A DNA stretch of 64,000 nt, from positions 1 to 64,000 of the forward strand of contig NZ_RAQJ01000005.1 in assembly GCF_003610635.1 (NCBI RefSeq), given 5' to 3'. This stretch comes from Ichthyenterobacterium magnum (GTDB lineage: Bacteria > Bacteroidota > Bacteroidia > Flavobacteriales > Flavobacteriaceae). Shown in pieces: positions 1-8,591 of the stretch (position 1 is the first letter of the stretch; every line of letters starts with the position of its first letter). Below the pieces are notes generated by a model, which saw only the letters and a program-made list of their open reading frames with translations, made no database searches and had not been told where the DNA came from. Both the position numbers and the translations under genes were made by a program.

Positions 1-1
1 A

Positions 2-91
2 ACAAGTGATTACTGGTTTGTAGTAGAATATAATGAACCTAATACAGGTGATAAAAAAGAATTTAAAGCCCATTTTACCCTGAAAAGATAA
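2..91 (+). CDS. T9SS type B sorting domain protein, C-terminal end (partial)
   Basis: Only the last 29 codons are in the window, ending in TAA at 89-91. The tail reads as a compact beta-rich end (SDYWFVVEY, then KKEFKAHFTLKR), the usual finish of the gliding-motility-associated, type B sorting domain that directs large secreted proteins to the type IX secretion system. The gene starts upstream of the window, so nothing can be said of the passenger. PorP/SprF begins 6 bp downstream; type B cargo genes are very often followed by a porP/sprF-like gene, which supports the call. Confidence 0.75.
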   Translation, partial: TSDYWFVVEYNEPNTGDKKEFKAHFTLKR

Positions 92-97
92 ATTGAT

Positions 98-1105
98 ATG
101 AATTTAAAAAAGTATTGTTTAATAGCAATTTTAACATTATTTACACAAATTGGAACTGCCCAAGAAGGCTTACCAATTTATTCAGATTATTTAACAGATA
201 ATTATTACTTAATCCATCCATCAATGGCTGGTGTAGCAAATTGTGCAAAAGTAAGATTGACAGCTAGACAACAATGGTTTGGACAAGAAGAAGCTCCAAA
301 TCTTCAAACCTTAAGTATTAATGGTCGTATTGGAGATTCTCAATCTGCAGTAGGAGGCATTGTTTATAATGACAAAAATGGATATCATTCACAAACAGGC
401 GCTTATTTAACATATGCACATCATTTAATGTTTTCTCGTAATGAGATTGATTTAAATATGTTATCTTTTGGATTAAGCGCAGGTTTTATTCAATATAAAT
501 TAGATGAAACAGAGTTTTTAGCAGATGGATTTGATCCTATTATTGCTGGGGTAGAGCAAAGCGCAACTAATTTCAATGTTGACTTTGGTTTTTCTTACCA
601 CTTTATTGATTTCTATGCGCACGCAACAATAAAGAATGTACTTAAAAATGATGGTGTTAACTTTAATGAACAAGGATTAAGTTATAATAACTTAAGAACA
701 TATTTACTGTCAGCAGGGCAAACTTTTAATAAGTTTAGAAGTGATTGGAGTTATGAGCCTTCAATAATGTATATGTATAGAGATGCAACTAAAGAATCTT
801 CAATAGATATTAATGCTAAAGTGTATAAAAAAATGGATTTTGGTAAAGTTTGGGGAGGATTATCTTATAGAAGAAGCTTTGATGGTGCAGAATTTTTAGA
901 TGGTTCTGGAGTAAGTAGCCAAAAATTACAATACTTTACACCTTTTGTTGGTGTAGATTATAATAGTTTTGTTTTTGCTTATACATATTCATATCAAGCA
1001 AATTCAATTGTATTTAATAATGGTGGTTTTCATCAATTAACTCTTGGTTATAACTTTAATTGTAGACGAGAGAAATATGAATGTGATTGTCCTAATGTAA
1101 ATTAA
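98..1105 (+). CDS. PorP/SprF family type IX secretion system membrane protein
   Basis: Encodes 335 aa with a signal peptide (residues 1-21, cleavage before QEGLP) and a body of alternating beta strands rich in Tyr, Phe and Asn, as in the outer-membrane barrels of the PorP/SprF family (commonly 300-350 aa). Motifs near the N terminus (YSDYLTDNYYLIHPSMAG) are typical of the family. Members work with T9SS and often pair with one large cargo protein; the T9SS type B gene end lies 6 bp upstream, so the two probably form an operon. Which cargo or anchoring role it has is inference. A bidirectional hairpin terminator follows. Confidence 0.9.
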   Translation: MNLKKYCLIAILTLFTQIGTAQEGLPIYSDYLTDNYYLIHPSMAGVANCAKVRLTARQQWFGQEEAPNLQTLSINGRIGDSQSAVGGIVYNDKNGYHSQTGAYLTYAHHLMFSRNEIDLNMLSFGLSAGFIQYKLDETEFLADGFDPIIAGVEQSATNFNVDFGFSYHFIDFYAHATIKNVLKNDGVNFNEQGLSYNNLRTYLLSAGQTFNKFRSDWSYEPSIMYMYRDATKESSIDINAKVYKKMDFGKVWGGLSYRRSFDGAEFLDGSGVSSQKLQYFTPFVGVDYNSFVFAYTYSYQANSIVFNNGGFHQLTLGYNFNCRREKYECDCPNVN

Positions 1106-1106
1106 C

Positions 1107-1140
1107 AAAAAAAGCCTCGATATTTATCGAGGCTTTTTTT
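1107..1140. terminator. Bidirectional intrinsic terminator between porP/sprF-like and VWA genes
   Basis: Arms GCCTCGA (1114-1120) and TCGAGGC (1127-1133) are extended by A/T pairs and flanked by an A run on the left and a T run on the right. It lies between convergent genes and can serve both strands. Confidence 0.85.
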
Positions 1141-1157
1141 ATTACTAGTTAAAATAT

Positions 1158-2315
1158 TTACCATTTATATTTTTTCTTCTGTGCTTGAGTTTTGATAGCT
1201 TTTATCATAGCACTTTCTAATCCGTTTTCTCCTTTCTTTTGTTGCTTTAAGATATAATCTTTACGCTTTAAATTTAATTGTTGAATTTCTTCTTGAATAG
1301 CAACCCGTTCTGCACGTTTTTTTGTTATGTAGCTTTTTATTTCAGCTTTGCTTTTTCCTTTTAAAACTTCAGGTAGATCTGAATCTTTTAAGTCTTCATA
1401 TTTAAATTCCTTTTCAGCTTCGGCATCAACTAAATCCCAAGTTGAATTTTTATATAAATGAGAGCTCTTACTTACTGTTCTGCTAACAGCATTAGCACTA
1501 CTATAACCTCGTGCATTTGTGTCTTGTTCAGCTTGTAGTTGCATTTTTTGCGAACCAATAGATCCATAAGCAACATATGTTCTGTTAAGTTTTTTATTTA
1601 AGTTTAAAATCTTATCATCATACGGTGAAGCAACATAAGTTGTTGCTTGATTGTGGTTTATTGCCATATAATTACCATGTGCTAAGTCTGCACCTTCTTT
1701 CCAATAACTTGAGATGCCTTGATTGTAATCTCCGCAAAAAATAGTATTTACAGTAACGCCATTGTTGTGTGCAAGTTTTGTAGCTGTTTTGTAGTTGACA
1801 TTACCTTGAGTAAAGGGTTCATTTCCTGCAATAAAAATGAGTTTTAAATCATCTTTATTTGTTCCCCATTTTAATTGATTGAGAGATGTTTTTATAACAT
1901 GTCCGCAATACTCATTACCACCATTTGTAGTTAATGAAAATAGTTGCTTTGAAATTTCATCTAAATCATCACTAAAAGCTAAGACTTGACGAATGTAACC
2001 TTCATCACTATTTAATCGGTCATTACCATACTCATACAAGGCAATCTGCAAATTGGGCTTAGCATCATCACATTTAGCGTAAGATAATTCATTTACAATC
2101 TCCCATAGTTGAGCTTTTGCTTGGTCTATTAAACCATCCATACTATTACTGGTATCTAATAAAAGCGCAACTTTAATAAATTGTTTGCTAGCAGTATGTT
2201 TTGTGGTTTTAACTAAAGCTAAATCTTTTTCAAGCTTAGCTTTATTGTTTGCATTACAGGACAAAAACCCAATAAAGCATAAACTTAGTGCTGTAGTTTT
2301 TAAAAACGTTTTCAT
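1158..2315 (-). CDS. VWA domain lipoprotein
   Basis: Encodes 385 aa. The N terminus is a lipoprotein signal with the lipobox ending in Cys20 (GFLSC), so the protein is probably membrane-anchored and faces the periplasm or exterior. Residues about 47-240 form a von Willebrand factor A domain with the metal-binding DxSxS motif at 54-58 (DTSNS). The C-terminal third is Lys/Glu-rich and predicted helical, with a coiled-coil-like stretch around 320-370. VWA domains bind proteins through a divalent metal; no partner is encoded next to it. It stands alone between a convergent and a divergent gene. Confidence 0.85.
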   Translation of the reverse strand: MKTFLKTTALSLCFIGFLSCNANNKAKLEKDLALVKTTKHTASKQFIKVALLLDTSNSMDGLIDQAKAQLWEIVNELSYAKCDDAKPNLQIALYEYGNDRLNSDEGYIRQVLAFSDDLDEISKQLFSLTTNGGNEYCGHVIKTSLNQLKWGTNKDDLKLIFIAGNEPFTQGNVNYKTATKLAHNNGVTVNTIFCGDYNQGISSYWKEGADLAHGNYMAINHNQATTYVASPYDDKILNLNKKLNRTYVAYGSIGSQKMQLQAEQDTNARGYSSANAVSRTVSKSSHLYKNSTWDLVDAEAEKEFKYEDLKDSDLPEVLKGKSKAEIKSYITKKRAERVAIQEEIQQLNLKRKDYILKQQKKGENGLESAMIKAIKTQAQKKKYKW

Positions 2316-2403
2316 ATTTTTTACATGTTTTTTTGATTAATACAGTAAACTTATAAGCATCTTTTTTTAATAAAAAGCAGTAATGCGTAACTCATAGTTT
2401 TGG

Positions 2404-2433
2404 ATGAGTGAAAAGGCTTAATTAATGAGTGAA
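2404..2433 (+). promoter_or_regulatory. Direct repeat upstream of the LytS/LytTR operon, candidate LytTR binding site
   Basis: The 9-mer ATGAGTGAA occurs twice (2404-2412 and 2425-2433) with exactly 12 bp between copies. LytTR-family regulators such as AgrA and ComE bind two 9-bp direct repeats about 12 bp apart. The site lies about 95 bp upstream of the kinase start and the downstream gene pair encodes a LytTR regulator, so autoregulation is plausible. An inverted copy of part of the motif (ACTCAT, 2390-2395) lies just upstream. Confidence 0.4.
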
Positions 2434-2526
2434 GCCATCATTTTGGACTTATAATTAGTGCTTTGTAAAATCTTTAGATTTTAATTAACCAATTAAAGTA
2501 TGTATGTTTATTCTTTAGAAGTAGAT

Positions 2527-4695
2527 ATGAGATTTATAATTAAATATATAATCATTTTTTTTGTAAGCTTGTCGTTTCAGCAAGCCACATCTCAAGCACA
2601 AAACAAAAAAGTTGAGAATCTTACTTTTACAATTAGAGGTTTGGTACGAGAAAGCGATACGTATGAACCAATTTCTAAGGTGAATATAGAAGTAAATGGA
2701 GGTGCTTACACAATGACAGATGATGATGGCACTTTTAGAATTAAAGCTAAAAAAGGAGACGAACTTATTGTGCGTCATAAAGATTTTGAAACTGTTTATT
2801 ATACTATAAAAGATGATAATAGGGTTACAATTGAAGTAGAACCAAACATACCTTCATCTAATCAAAGATTATATAAATCAAGATCTGATAGTAAGACCTT
2901 TAATTCGTTAGTGGATTCTGCAGCAACGTATTTAAAAAAAGATGCAGAAAAGAGCATTCAGTTTGTTGCAGATGCGTTGCCACTAAGTGGTTCTGTTAAA
3001 CAAAATGCTGAGGCTTACGAAGTACTAGCAGATGTTTATTTTCAATGGAAACAATATGATTTAGCAGTTACTAATTATAGAATTAGTCTTCAGAATTATG
3101 AAACTAATGAAGTTAAATTAAAACTTGCTAAAGCGTACCAAAGTAATAAAAACTACCAGGAAAGTATAGAGACTTATAATGCAATTAAAAAGAAAGATTT
3201 ATCAAATTATCAACTAACAACATTATATGAAGGTCTTGGTGATACGTATTCAAGTATAAAAGATTTTAAGGCTTCTATTAACTCCTATTTAATGGGATTA
3301 GATATTGCGCAAAAGCATTTAATTACACCTAAAATCACAGATTTAAATTCAAAAATTGCTCAAGCCTATAATGCTGCTGGACAAACAACAAAAGCTGAAG
3401 GTTTTTTTTCTAATTCTTTGAGTTTAGCAGAACAAGAAAATAAAACACGAGCTGTAAAAGAGAAAGTTACGGTTGCAGAGTTTAATAATTTAAATCAAAA
3501 CTATGAAGAAGAAATTAAACTTCGTAAAGAGTCGTTAGATGATATAAAAGATATAGAAACAGATTCTGTAATTGATAATGCAAGTGCAATAACACCACAA
3601 AAGCAAAACTATAAAATTGGTACAGCGTATTTTTTGCAAAAGGATTTTGATAGTGCGATTCCATATCTTGAAAAAAGTATTGAAGAAGCAGATTTAAAAG
3701 AAGATTTAATTGTAAAAAAAGATGCTACACGAAAGCTCTCAGATGTTTATGTAGATGCCGGAGATTATAAAAAAGCTTTATCCACATATAAAGAATATAC
3801 AGCTACAGTTGATGAGTTATATATTAAAAGAGAACAAGAACTCTCACAGGCTGATCGTTTTAGAAGAAATTTAAACGAAAAACAAAACCGTATTACAAGT
3901 TTAGAAAGTGATAGAGAACTTTCTGAAAGTAAGTACCAATTAACTTCTGAGCGTAACAAAAGCCAACAGCTTATTATTTATTCACTTATTGGAGGCGTTA
4001 TTCTTTTATTGGTAACAGCTTATTTTATGTTTAAATATATTAAGCAGCAAAAATTTGCAAATAATTTATTGGCATTAAAATCTTTGAGAAGCCAAATGAA
4101 TCCTCATTTTATTTTCAATGCTTTAAATTCTGTAAATAGTTTTATAGCATCAAATGATGAACGAACAGCAAATAAATACTTGTCTGATTTTTCATATTTA
4201 ATGCGTGCGGTTCTCGAAAATAGCGAAGAGGATTTTATCCCGCTTCAAAAGGAAATAGACTTATTGGAGTTATATACCAAATTAGAGCATTTTCGTTTTA
4301 AAGACAAGTTTGAGTATAGCATAGTTGTAGAAGATGCTATTAATGTAAACGAGTTTCAAATTCCGCCTATGCTATTACAGCCTTATATAGAAAATGCGGT
4401 CTGGCATGGTTTGCGTTATAAAACAGTAAAAGGGCATTTAAATATTGCTATTGCTCAAAAAAGCAAAACCGAGTTAACCATAACTATTACAGATGATGGT
4501 ATTGGTCGTAAACGTTCAAAAGCACTTAAGACAGAAAATCAACAGAAGCAAAACTCTAAAGGCATGGGCAATATTAAAAAACGTGTTGCCATTTTAAATG
4601 AAATGTATAAGGATAAAGTCGATGTTTTTATTGACGATTTTCATGATGCAGAAGATACAGGAACTAAAGTAGTTGTAACGCTTAAAAAAGATTAA
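2527..4695 (+). CDS. TPR-containing LytS-type sensor histidine kinase with carboxypeptidase-regulatory-like N terminus
   Basis: The in-frame ATG at 2527 is preferred over one at 2500 because it opens directly onto a signal peptide (MRFIIKYIIIFFVSLSF); this gives 722 aa. Domains in order: signal peptide, a carboxypeptidase-regulatory-like beta sandwich (about 30-105), TPR-type helical repeats (about 110-450), one transmembrane segment (about 482-505), then a His_kinase domain of the LytS/YpdA type with MNPHFIFNALNS (phospho-acceptor His near 527), and a GHKL ATPase domain with DDGIGRKR and KGMGN. The layout suggests periplasmic sensing and cytoplasmic signalling to the LytTR regulator starting 1 bp after its stop. 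Confidence 0.88.
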   Translation: MRFIIKYIIIFFVSLSFQQATSQAQNKKVENLTFTIRGLVRESDTYEPISKVNIEVNGGAYTMTDDDGTFRIKAKKGDELIVRHKDFETVYYTIKDDNRVTIEVEPNIPSSNQRLYKSRSDSKTFNSLVDSAATYLKKDAEKSIQFVADALPLSGSVKQNAEAYEVLADVYFQWKQYDLAVTNYRISLQNYETNEVKLKLAKAYQSNKNYQESIETYNAIKKKDLSNYQLTTLYEGLGDTYSSIKDFKASINSYLMGLDIAQKHLITPKITDLNSKIAQAYNAAGQTTKAEGFFSNSLSLAEQENKTRAVKEKVTVAEFNNLNQNYEEEIKLRKESLDDIKDIETDSVIDNASAITPQKQNYKIGTAYFLQKDFDSAIPYLEKSIEEADLKEDLIVKKDATRKLSDVYVDAGDYKKALSTYKEYTATVDELYIKREQELSQADRFRRNLNEKQNRITSLESDRELSESKYQLTSERNKSQQLIIYSLIGGVILLLVTAYFMFKYIKQQKFANNLLALKSLRSQMNPHFIFNALNSVNSFIASNDERTANKYLSDFSYLMRAVLENSEEDFIPLQKEIDLLELYTKLEHFRFKDKFEYSIVVEDAINVNEFQIPPMLLQPYIENAVWHGLRYKTVKGHLNIAIAQKSKTELTITITDDGIGRKRSKALKTENQQKQNSKGMGNIKKRVAILNEMYKDKVDVFIDDFHDAEDTGTKVVVTLKKD

Positions 4696-4696
4696 A

Positions 4697-5431
4697 ATGA
4701 AACTAAAGTCCATCATCGTTGAAGACGAAGAAACAAGCAGAGCTATTTTAAGAAATTATCTTAAAAAATACTGCCCAAATGTAGACGTATTGGGTGAAGC
4801 TTCTAATGTAGAAGAAGCTTTAATTCTTATTAGAAACCATGATTTAGATGTAGTATTTCTAGATGTAGAAATGCCTTATGGTAATGCATTTGATTTGTTA
4901 GATAAAGTTGGTGATGTAGATTTCGAAACTATTTTTGTAACAGCTTACAATCATTACGCAATTGAAGCTTTAAATGCACACGCATCATATTATTTAATGA
5001 AGCCAATCTCTATAGATGAACTTATAAAAGCTGTAGATTATGTTACCGAAATTAAAACCAAAGAAGATGCGCTTCAAGATCAAGTACTAGTGCCAAAAAC
5101 AAACTCAGTTAGTGGTAAAATTACAATTCCGCAACAAGACGGTTTTGAGGTTATAAATACATCAGATATATTGTATTGCAAAGCAGACGATAATTATACA
5201 GAGATTTATTTAAACACTAATAAAAAGAAACTGGTAAGTAAAACTTTAAAATATTTTGAAGAAGCTTTAAGCAGTAGTAGCTTTGCAAGAGTTCATAAAT
5301 CTTATTTAGTAAACGTTAATGAAATTACTAAATACATAAAAGGAAAAGGAGGAAGCGTGATGCTAAGTAATGGGAAACAGATTATGGTCTCGGCTTCTAA
5401 AAAATCAGATTTATTATCATATTTTAAATAG
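4697..5431 (+). CDS. LytTR family response regulator
   Basis: Encodes 244 aa. The receiver domain (1-120) has the acidic pair at 10-11, the phospho-acceptor Asp56 in VVFLDVEMP, and Lys in YYLMKP near 106. The C-terminal LytTR DNA-binding domain (about 140-244) contains the typical RVHKSYLVN segment. The start codon lies 1 bp after the kinase stop, so the pair is a two-component system made from one transcript. Direct repeats upstream of the kinase gene match the spacing LytTR proteins recognise. Targets beyond the operon are unknown. Confidence 0.92.
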   Translation: MKLKSIIVEDEETSRAILRNYLKKYCPNVDVLGEASNVEEALILIRNHDLDVVFLDVEMPYGNAFDLLDKVGDVDFETIFVTAYNHYAIEALNAHASYYLMKPISIDELIKAVDYVTEIKTKEDALQDQVLVPKTNSVSGKITIPQQDGFEVINTSDILYCKADDNYTEIYLNTNKKKLVSKTLKYFEEALSSSSFARVHKSYLVNVNEITKYIKGKGGSVMLSNGKQIMVSASKKSDLLSYFK

Positions 5432-5437
5432 TAACAC

Positions 5438-5950
5438 ATGCCAATTATAAAACCAGTAAACGGAAAATCTCCTCTAATACCAAGTGATTGCTATATCGCA
5501 GAAAACGCAACTATAGTTGGAGAAGTAACCATAGGCAAGCAATGTAGTATTTGGTTTAATGCAGTAATTAGAGGCGATGTGCATTTTATTAAAATAGGAG
5601 ACAAGGTTAATGTGCAAGATGGTGCAGTAATTCATGCTACCTATCAAAAATCTCCAACAACTATTGGTAATAATGTATCAATAGGTCATAACGCGATAGT
5701 GCATGGCTGTACAATTAAAGACAATGTGCTTATTGGTATGGGAAGTATTGTAATGGATGATTGTATTATAGAAAGTAATAGTATAATTGCTGCTGGAGCT
5801 GTAGTTACTAAAAATACAGTTGTAGAAAGCGGAAGCATATATGCAGGCGTTCCTGCTAAAAAAGTAAAAGATATTAGTGCAGAACTTATTAATGGTGAAA
5901 TTAAGCGGATTGCAGATAATTATGTAGAATATTCAAGCTGGTTTAAGTAA
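5438..5950 (+). CDS. Gamma carbonic anhydrase family protein
   Basis: Encodes 170 aa made almost wholly of hexapeptide repeats (for example TIGNNV, SIGHNA, TIKDNV), which fold as a left-handed beta helix with a C-terminal helix. Three histidines (66, 84, 89) sit where gamma-class enzymes bind zinc between subunits. Length matches the YrdA/PaaY-like group. Whether it hydrates CO2 or is an acyl-transfer relative cannot be told from sequence. It starts 6 bp after the LytTR gene and may be cotranscribed. Confidence 0.85.
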   Translation: MPIIKPVNGKSPLIPSDCYIAENATIVGEVTIGKQCSIWFNAVIRGDVHFIKIGDKVNVQDGAVIHATYQKSPTTIGNNVSIGHNAIVHGCTIKDNVLIGMGSIVMDDCIIESNSIIAAGAVVTKNTVVESGSIYAGVPAKKVKDISAELINGEIKRIADNYVEYSSWFK

Positions 5951-6027
5951 CCTTTTTGTGTTTCTCTTTTCTTTTAACAAGCTTTAGCACTTCTTTATAC
6001 TTCGTAGCTTTACTCGTTTTACGTTTA

Positions 6028-6807
6028 CTAAAAATTTAAATAGGAAACATTAAAATTATGCTCTAAAATTGCATCTAAAATTGCAACATTACCATTGGTG
6101 TAAAATAAATTAGTAGCATCTAGAACTTCAGTATTTAATAAATTGTTTTGTTCTAGAATGTTTTTAGTTTGTTTAGCTACTGCTAATCCAGAATCAATAA
6201 TCTTTACATGCTTTGGTAACATATCTTTTAACAACGGAATTAAATATGGATAATGTGTACAACCTAAAACAATATGGTCAATATCTGAAGCAATCATTGG
6301 CTTAAGATAAACTCCTAAAAGCGTTTTCATTTCTTCAGAATTTGTTTTTCCTGTTTCAATTAACGGCACAATGCCATCTCCAGTTTGTTCAATTACATTT
6401 ATACCATTGCTAAATAAATCTGTAGTTTTATAGAATAGTTCACTCGATAGCGTGCCTTTAGTTGCCAAAATACCAACAGATTTAGTTTTAGATTGTAGAG
6501 AAGCAGGTTTTATTGCGGGCTCAATGCCTATAAAAGGGACATCATACGCTTCTCTAAGTGTTTTTATAGCATTTGTCGTTGCTGTATTACAAGCAACAAC
6601 TATGAGCTTGCAACCTTTGTTTAAAAGAAGTTCTGTATTTTTTTTACAGAGCTCTAGTATTTGCGCTTTGTCTTTTGGGCCATAAGGTGCATTTTTACTA
6701 TCTGCTAAATAAATAGTATGCTCGTAAGGTAAAAGTGCTTTTATCTCTTTAAAAATAGATGTGCCTCCAATACCAGAATCAAATATGCCAATAGGTTTTA
6801 TACTCAT
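6028..6807 (-). CDS. murI: Glutamate racemase
   Basis: Encodes 259 aa, the usual length. It makes D-glutamate for peptidoglycan in the cytoplasm. The N terminus IGIFDSGIGG is the family signature, and the two catalytic cysteines are visible: Cys73 in VVACNTATTNA and Cys183 in LGCTHYPYL. It is the last gene of the minus-strand envelope cluster that starts with uppS and bamA, but a terminator hairpin separates it from the upstream ompH, so it probably has its own promoter. Confidence 0.96.
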   Translation of the reverse strand: MSIKPIGIFDSGIGGTSIFKEIKALLPYEHTIYLADSKNAPYGPKDKAQILELCKKNTELLLNKGCKLIVVACNTATTNAIKTLREAYDVPFIGIEPAIKPASLQSKTKSVGILATKGTLSSELFYKTTDLFSNGINVIEQTGDGIVPLIETGKTNSEEMKTLLGVYLKPMIASDIDHIVLGCTHYPYLIPLLKDMLPKHVKIIDSGLAVAKQTKNILEQNNLLNTEVLDATNLFYTNGNVAILDAILEHNFNVSYLNF

Positions 6808-6815
6808 ATTACAAA

Positions 6816-6850
6816 AATAAAAAAGCCACTTAGGTAAAGTGGCTTTTTTA
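6816..6850 (-). terminator. Intrinsic terminator after ompH
   Basis: Read on the minus strand, the arms AAGCCAC and GTGGCTT enclose a short loop and are followed by a T run. It lies between the stop of the small ompH gene and the start of murI. The A run on the other side would allow some bidirectional use. Confidence 0.8.
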
Positions 6851-6875
6851 ATAGTTATTTCGTGTAAATGTTTTT

Positions 6876-7385
6876 TTAGAATCCTAATTCTTTTTTAACA
6901 TCTGCTAAAAGGTCTTTCCCGTCTGCTACTAAAACACCACCACCTTGAGTAGAATCTAGTACATATTGAAATCCTTGAGCTTTAGATACTTTATCGATAG
7001 CAGCTTTAGCTTTTTCAAAAATTGGCTTTAGTAAATCTGCTTCTTTCTTTTGAAGATCTTGTTGCGCTTGACCTTGGTACTGACGAATACTTTGTTCCAT
7101 CGTTTGTACTTCTTGACCTCTAGCAGCATTTTCTTCTTCTGTTTTAGTGTCTACTTCTGCTTGGTATTGCTTTACTTTGTTTTGAAGCTCAGTTGCCATA
7201 GTCTTAATGTCTGCTTCATAAGTTTTAGTTAGTTTTTCTATCTCCGCTTTAGCAGCTTTCATCTCTGGCATTGCCTCAACTAACTGAGTTGTATTTATAT
7301 GCGCAATTTTACTTTGTGCTACTGAAAAACTTGTTGCTCCAATAAAAAGTACTGCGGCAAATAAAAGGGTTTTAAACTGTTTCAT
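6876..7385 (-). CDS. OmpH/Skp family periplasmic chaperone
   Basis: Encodes 169 aa with a signal peptide (1-23, cleavage after SVA). The mature part starts with KIAHINTTQLVEAMPEMKAA, typical of OmpH/Skp proteins, followed by a long charged helical hairpin (about 50-130) that forms the chaperone tentacles, and ends with a short beta segment. Skp-type trimers carry unfolded outer-membrane proteins across the periplasm to BamA. A second, longer ompH gene lies 39 bp upstream and bamA beyond it, the standard Bacteroidota arrangement. Confidence 0.92.
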   Translation of the reverse strand: MKQFKTLLFAAVLFIGATSFSVAQSKIAHINTTQLVEAMPEMKAAKAEIEKLTKTYEADIKTMATELQNKVKQYQAEVDTKTEEENAARGQEVQTMEQSIRQYQGQAQQDLQKKEADLLKPIFEKAKAAIDKVSKAQGFQYVLDSTQGGGVLVADGKDLLADVKKELGF

Positions 7386-7423
7386 TTTTAAAAAATTTGT
7401 ATTACGTGTTATATTAATTGTTT

Positions 7424-8419
7424 TTAGTTATTATCGTCTGGAACGGAATCATTTTTTTTATTGTTTGCTTCTCGTTCTTCTTTAGCTTTTTTTCTATCTG
7501 CTAATATTTTATTTCTTCTATCTTCTAAAGCTTTTTGTCTAGCTTCTCTATCTTTTAATTTTTGTCGTTTCTTATCTTCAGCTATTTGAGCTGGAGTTTT
7601 TGTACTACCATCTTCATTTTTAGTACTAGTAACATTTGCTTTTATACTATCTCTAGCAGCTTTTGCTTTAGCTCTCTCATCTAGTATCTTTTGGCGACGT
7701 TCTGCTGCTGCATTTTTTAAAGAGTCTCGTCTTGCTTTCTGTTTCTCTATACGTTCTGCAACTGCAGCTTCACGAGCTGCTTTTTTATCATCAGCTATTT
7801 TTTGACGTTCTTCTAGTTCTTTGTTTATTACAGGTACAACTTCTTCTTTGTCTGCAGCTTTGCGTTCTGCTTTTGTTTTAGCCTGAGTTCTTTTAGATGC
7901 TCTAGTAATACTACGTATAACTAATTCACTAATGTCAAAACGTTCTGCTGAGTAAAGCATAACTACATCTGCAGATTTGTCAAATATAAAATCATATTTT
8001 TTATTTCCTGCAATTTCTTGAACTGCTGCAAATATTTGATCTTGTATGGGTTGAATTAATTGTTGCTTTTGAATCATTAAATCACCATTTGGACCAAAAC
8101 GTTTTTGTTGATAATCTAAAATTTCTGCTTCTTCATAAGAAATATCTTCAAGACGTTCTGCATACAACTCTTTAGTTAATAAAACACTTTCGCTATTTAG
8201 TTGTTTTTTCTTTTGATCAATAACGCTTAGTCGTTTCTCAATTTCAGTTTTCCATTTCTGGACTTTACTTTCTAATTGAGAAGAAGCTTGTTGATATTCT
8301 GGAACATTTTCTAAAATATACTCAGTATCTATATAACCTATTCTAACACCACGTTGTGCATTAGAAACAAAGCTCATTAGACCTATAATTGTCAATAAAA
8401 AAAGAACTTTATTTTTCAT
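7424..8419 (-). CDS. OmpH family protein with long charged C-terminal extension
   Basis: Encodes 331 aa: signal peptide (1-21), an OmpH/Skp domain (about 22-170, beginning RIGYIDTEYILENVPEYQQA), then about 150 residues nearly all Lys, Arg, Glu, Asp and Ala with repeated AERRQK/ADRKKAKEER-like units, predicted to be a long helix or coiled coil. This is roughly twice the size of a plain Skp. It sits between bamA and the short ompH gene, so a role in outer-membrane protein delivery is inferred. The function of the extension is unknown. Confidence 0.88.
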   Translation of the reverse strand: MKNKVLFLLTIIGLMSFVSNAQRGVRIGYIDTEYILENVPEYQQASSQLESKVQKWKTEIEKRLSVIDQKKKQLNSESVLLTKELYAERLEDISYEEAEILDYQQKRFGPNGDLMIQKQQLIQPIQDQIFAAVQEIAGNKKYDFIFDKSADVVMLYSAERFDISELVIRSITRASKRTQAKTKAERKAADKEEVVPVINKELEERQKIADDKKAAREAAVAERIEKQKARRDSLKNAAAERRQKILDERAKAKAARDSIKANVTSTKNEDGSTKTPAQIAEDKKRQKLKDREARQKALEDRRNKILADRKKAKEEREANNKKNDSVPDDNN

Positions 8420-8591
8420 CTGTTTGTATTTTATGATTTATTGATATTCTCTATAAAACTTTAAAATGACAGATTTTAATTGCGATTCTATCATTTGTGT
8501 TTCTATTTCCCAAATTAACGAAATATATTCTGAAAAATTTTAACACTAAGGCTAAATCGTTATTGTGTTATTAGAAAATATCATGCCAAAG

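Noticed and set aside
5943-6020. A Lys-rich open stretch on the minus strand (ending EKHKKVT) between the carbonic anhydrase and murI genes.
   Set aside because: It has no start codon, is closed upstream by a stop, and overlaps the end of the carbonic anhydrase gene. It may be a gene remnant, but nothing supports it beyond composition.
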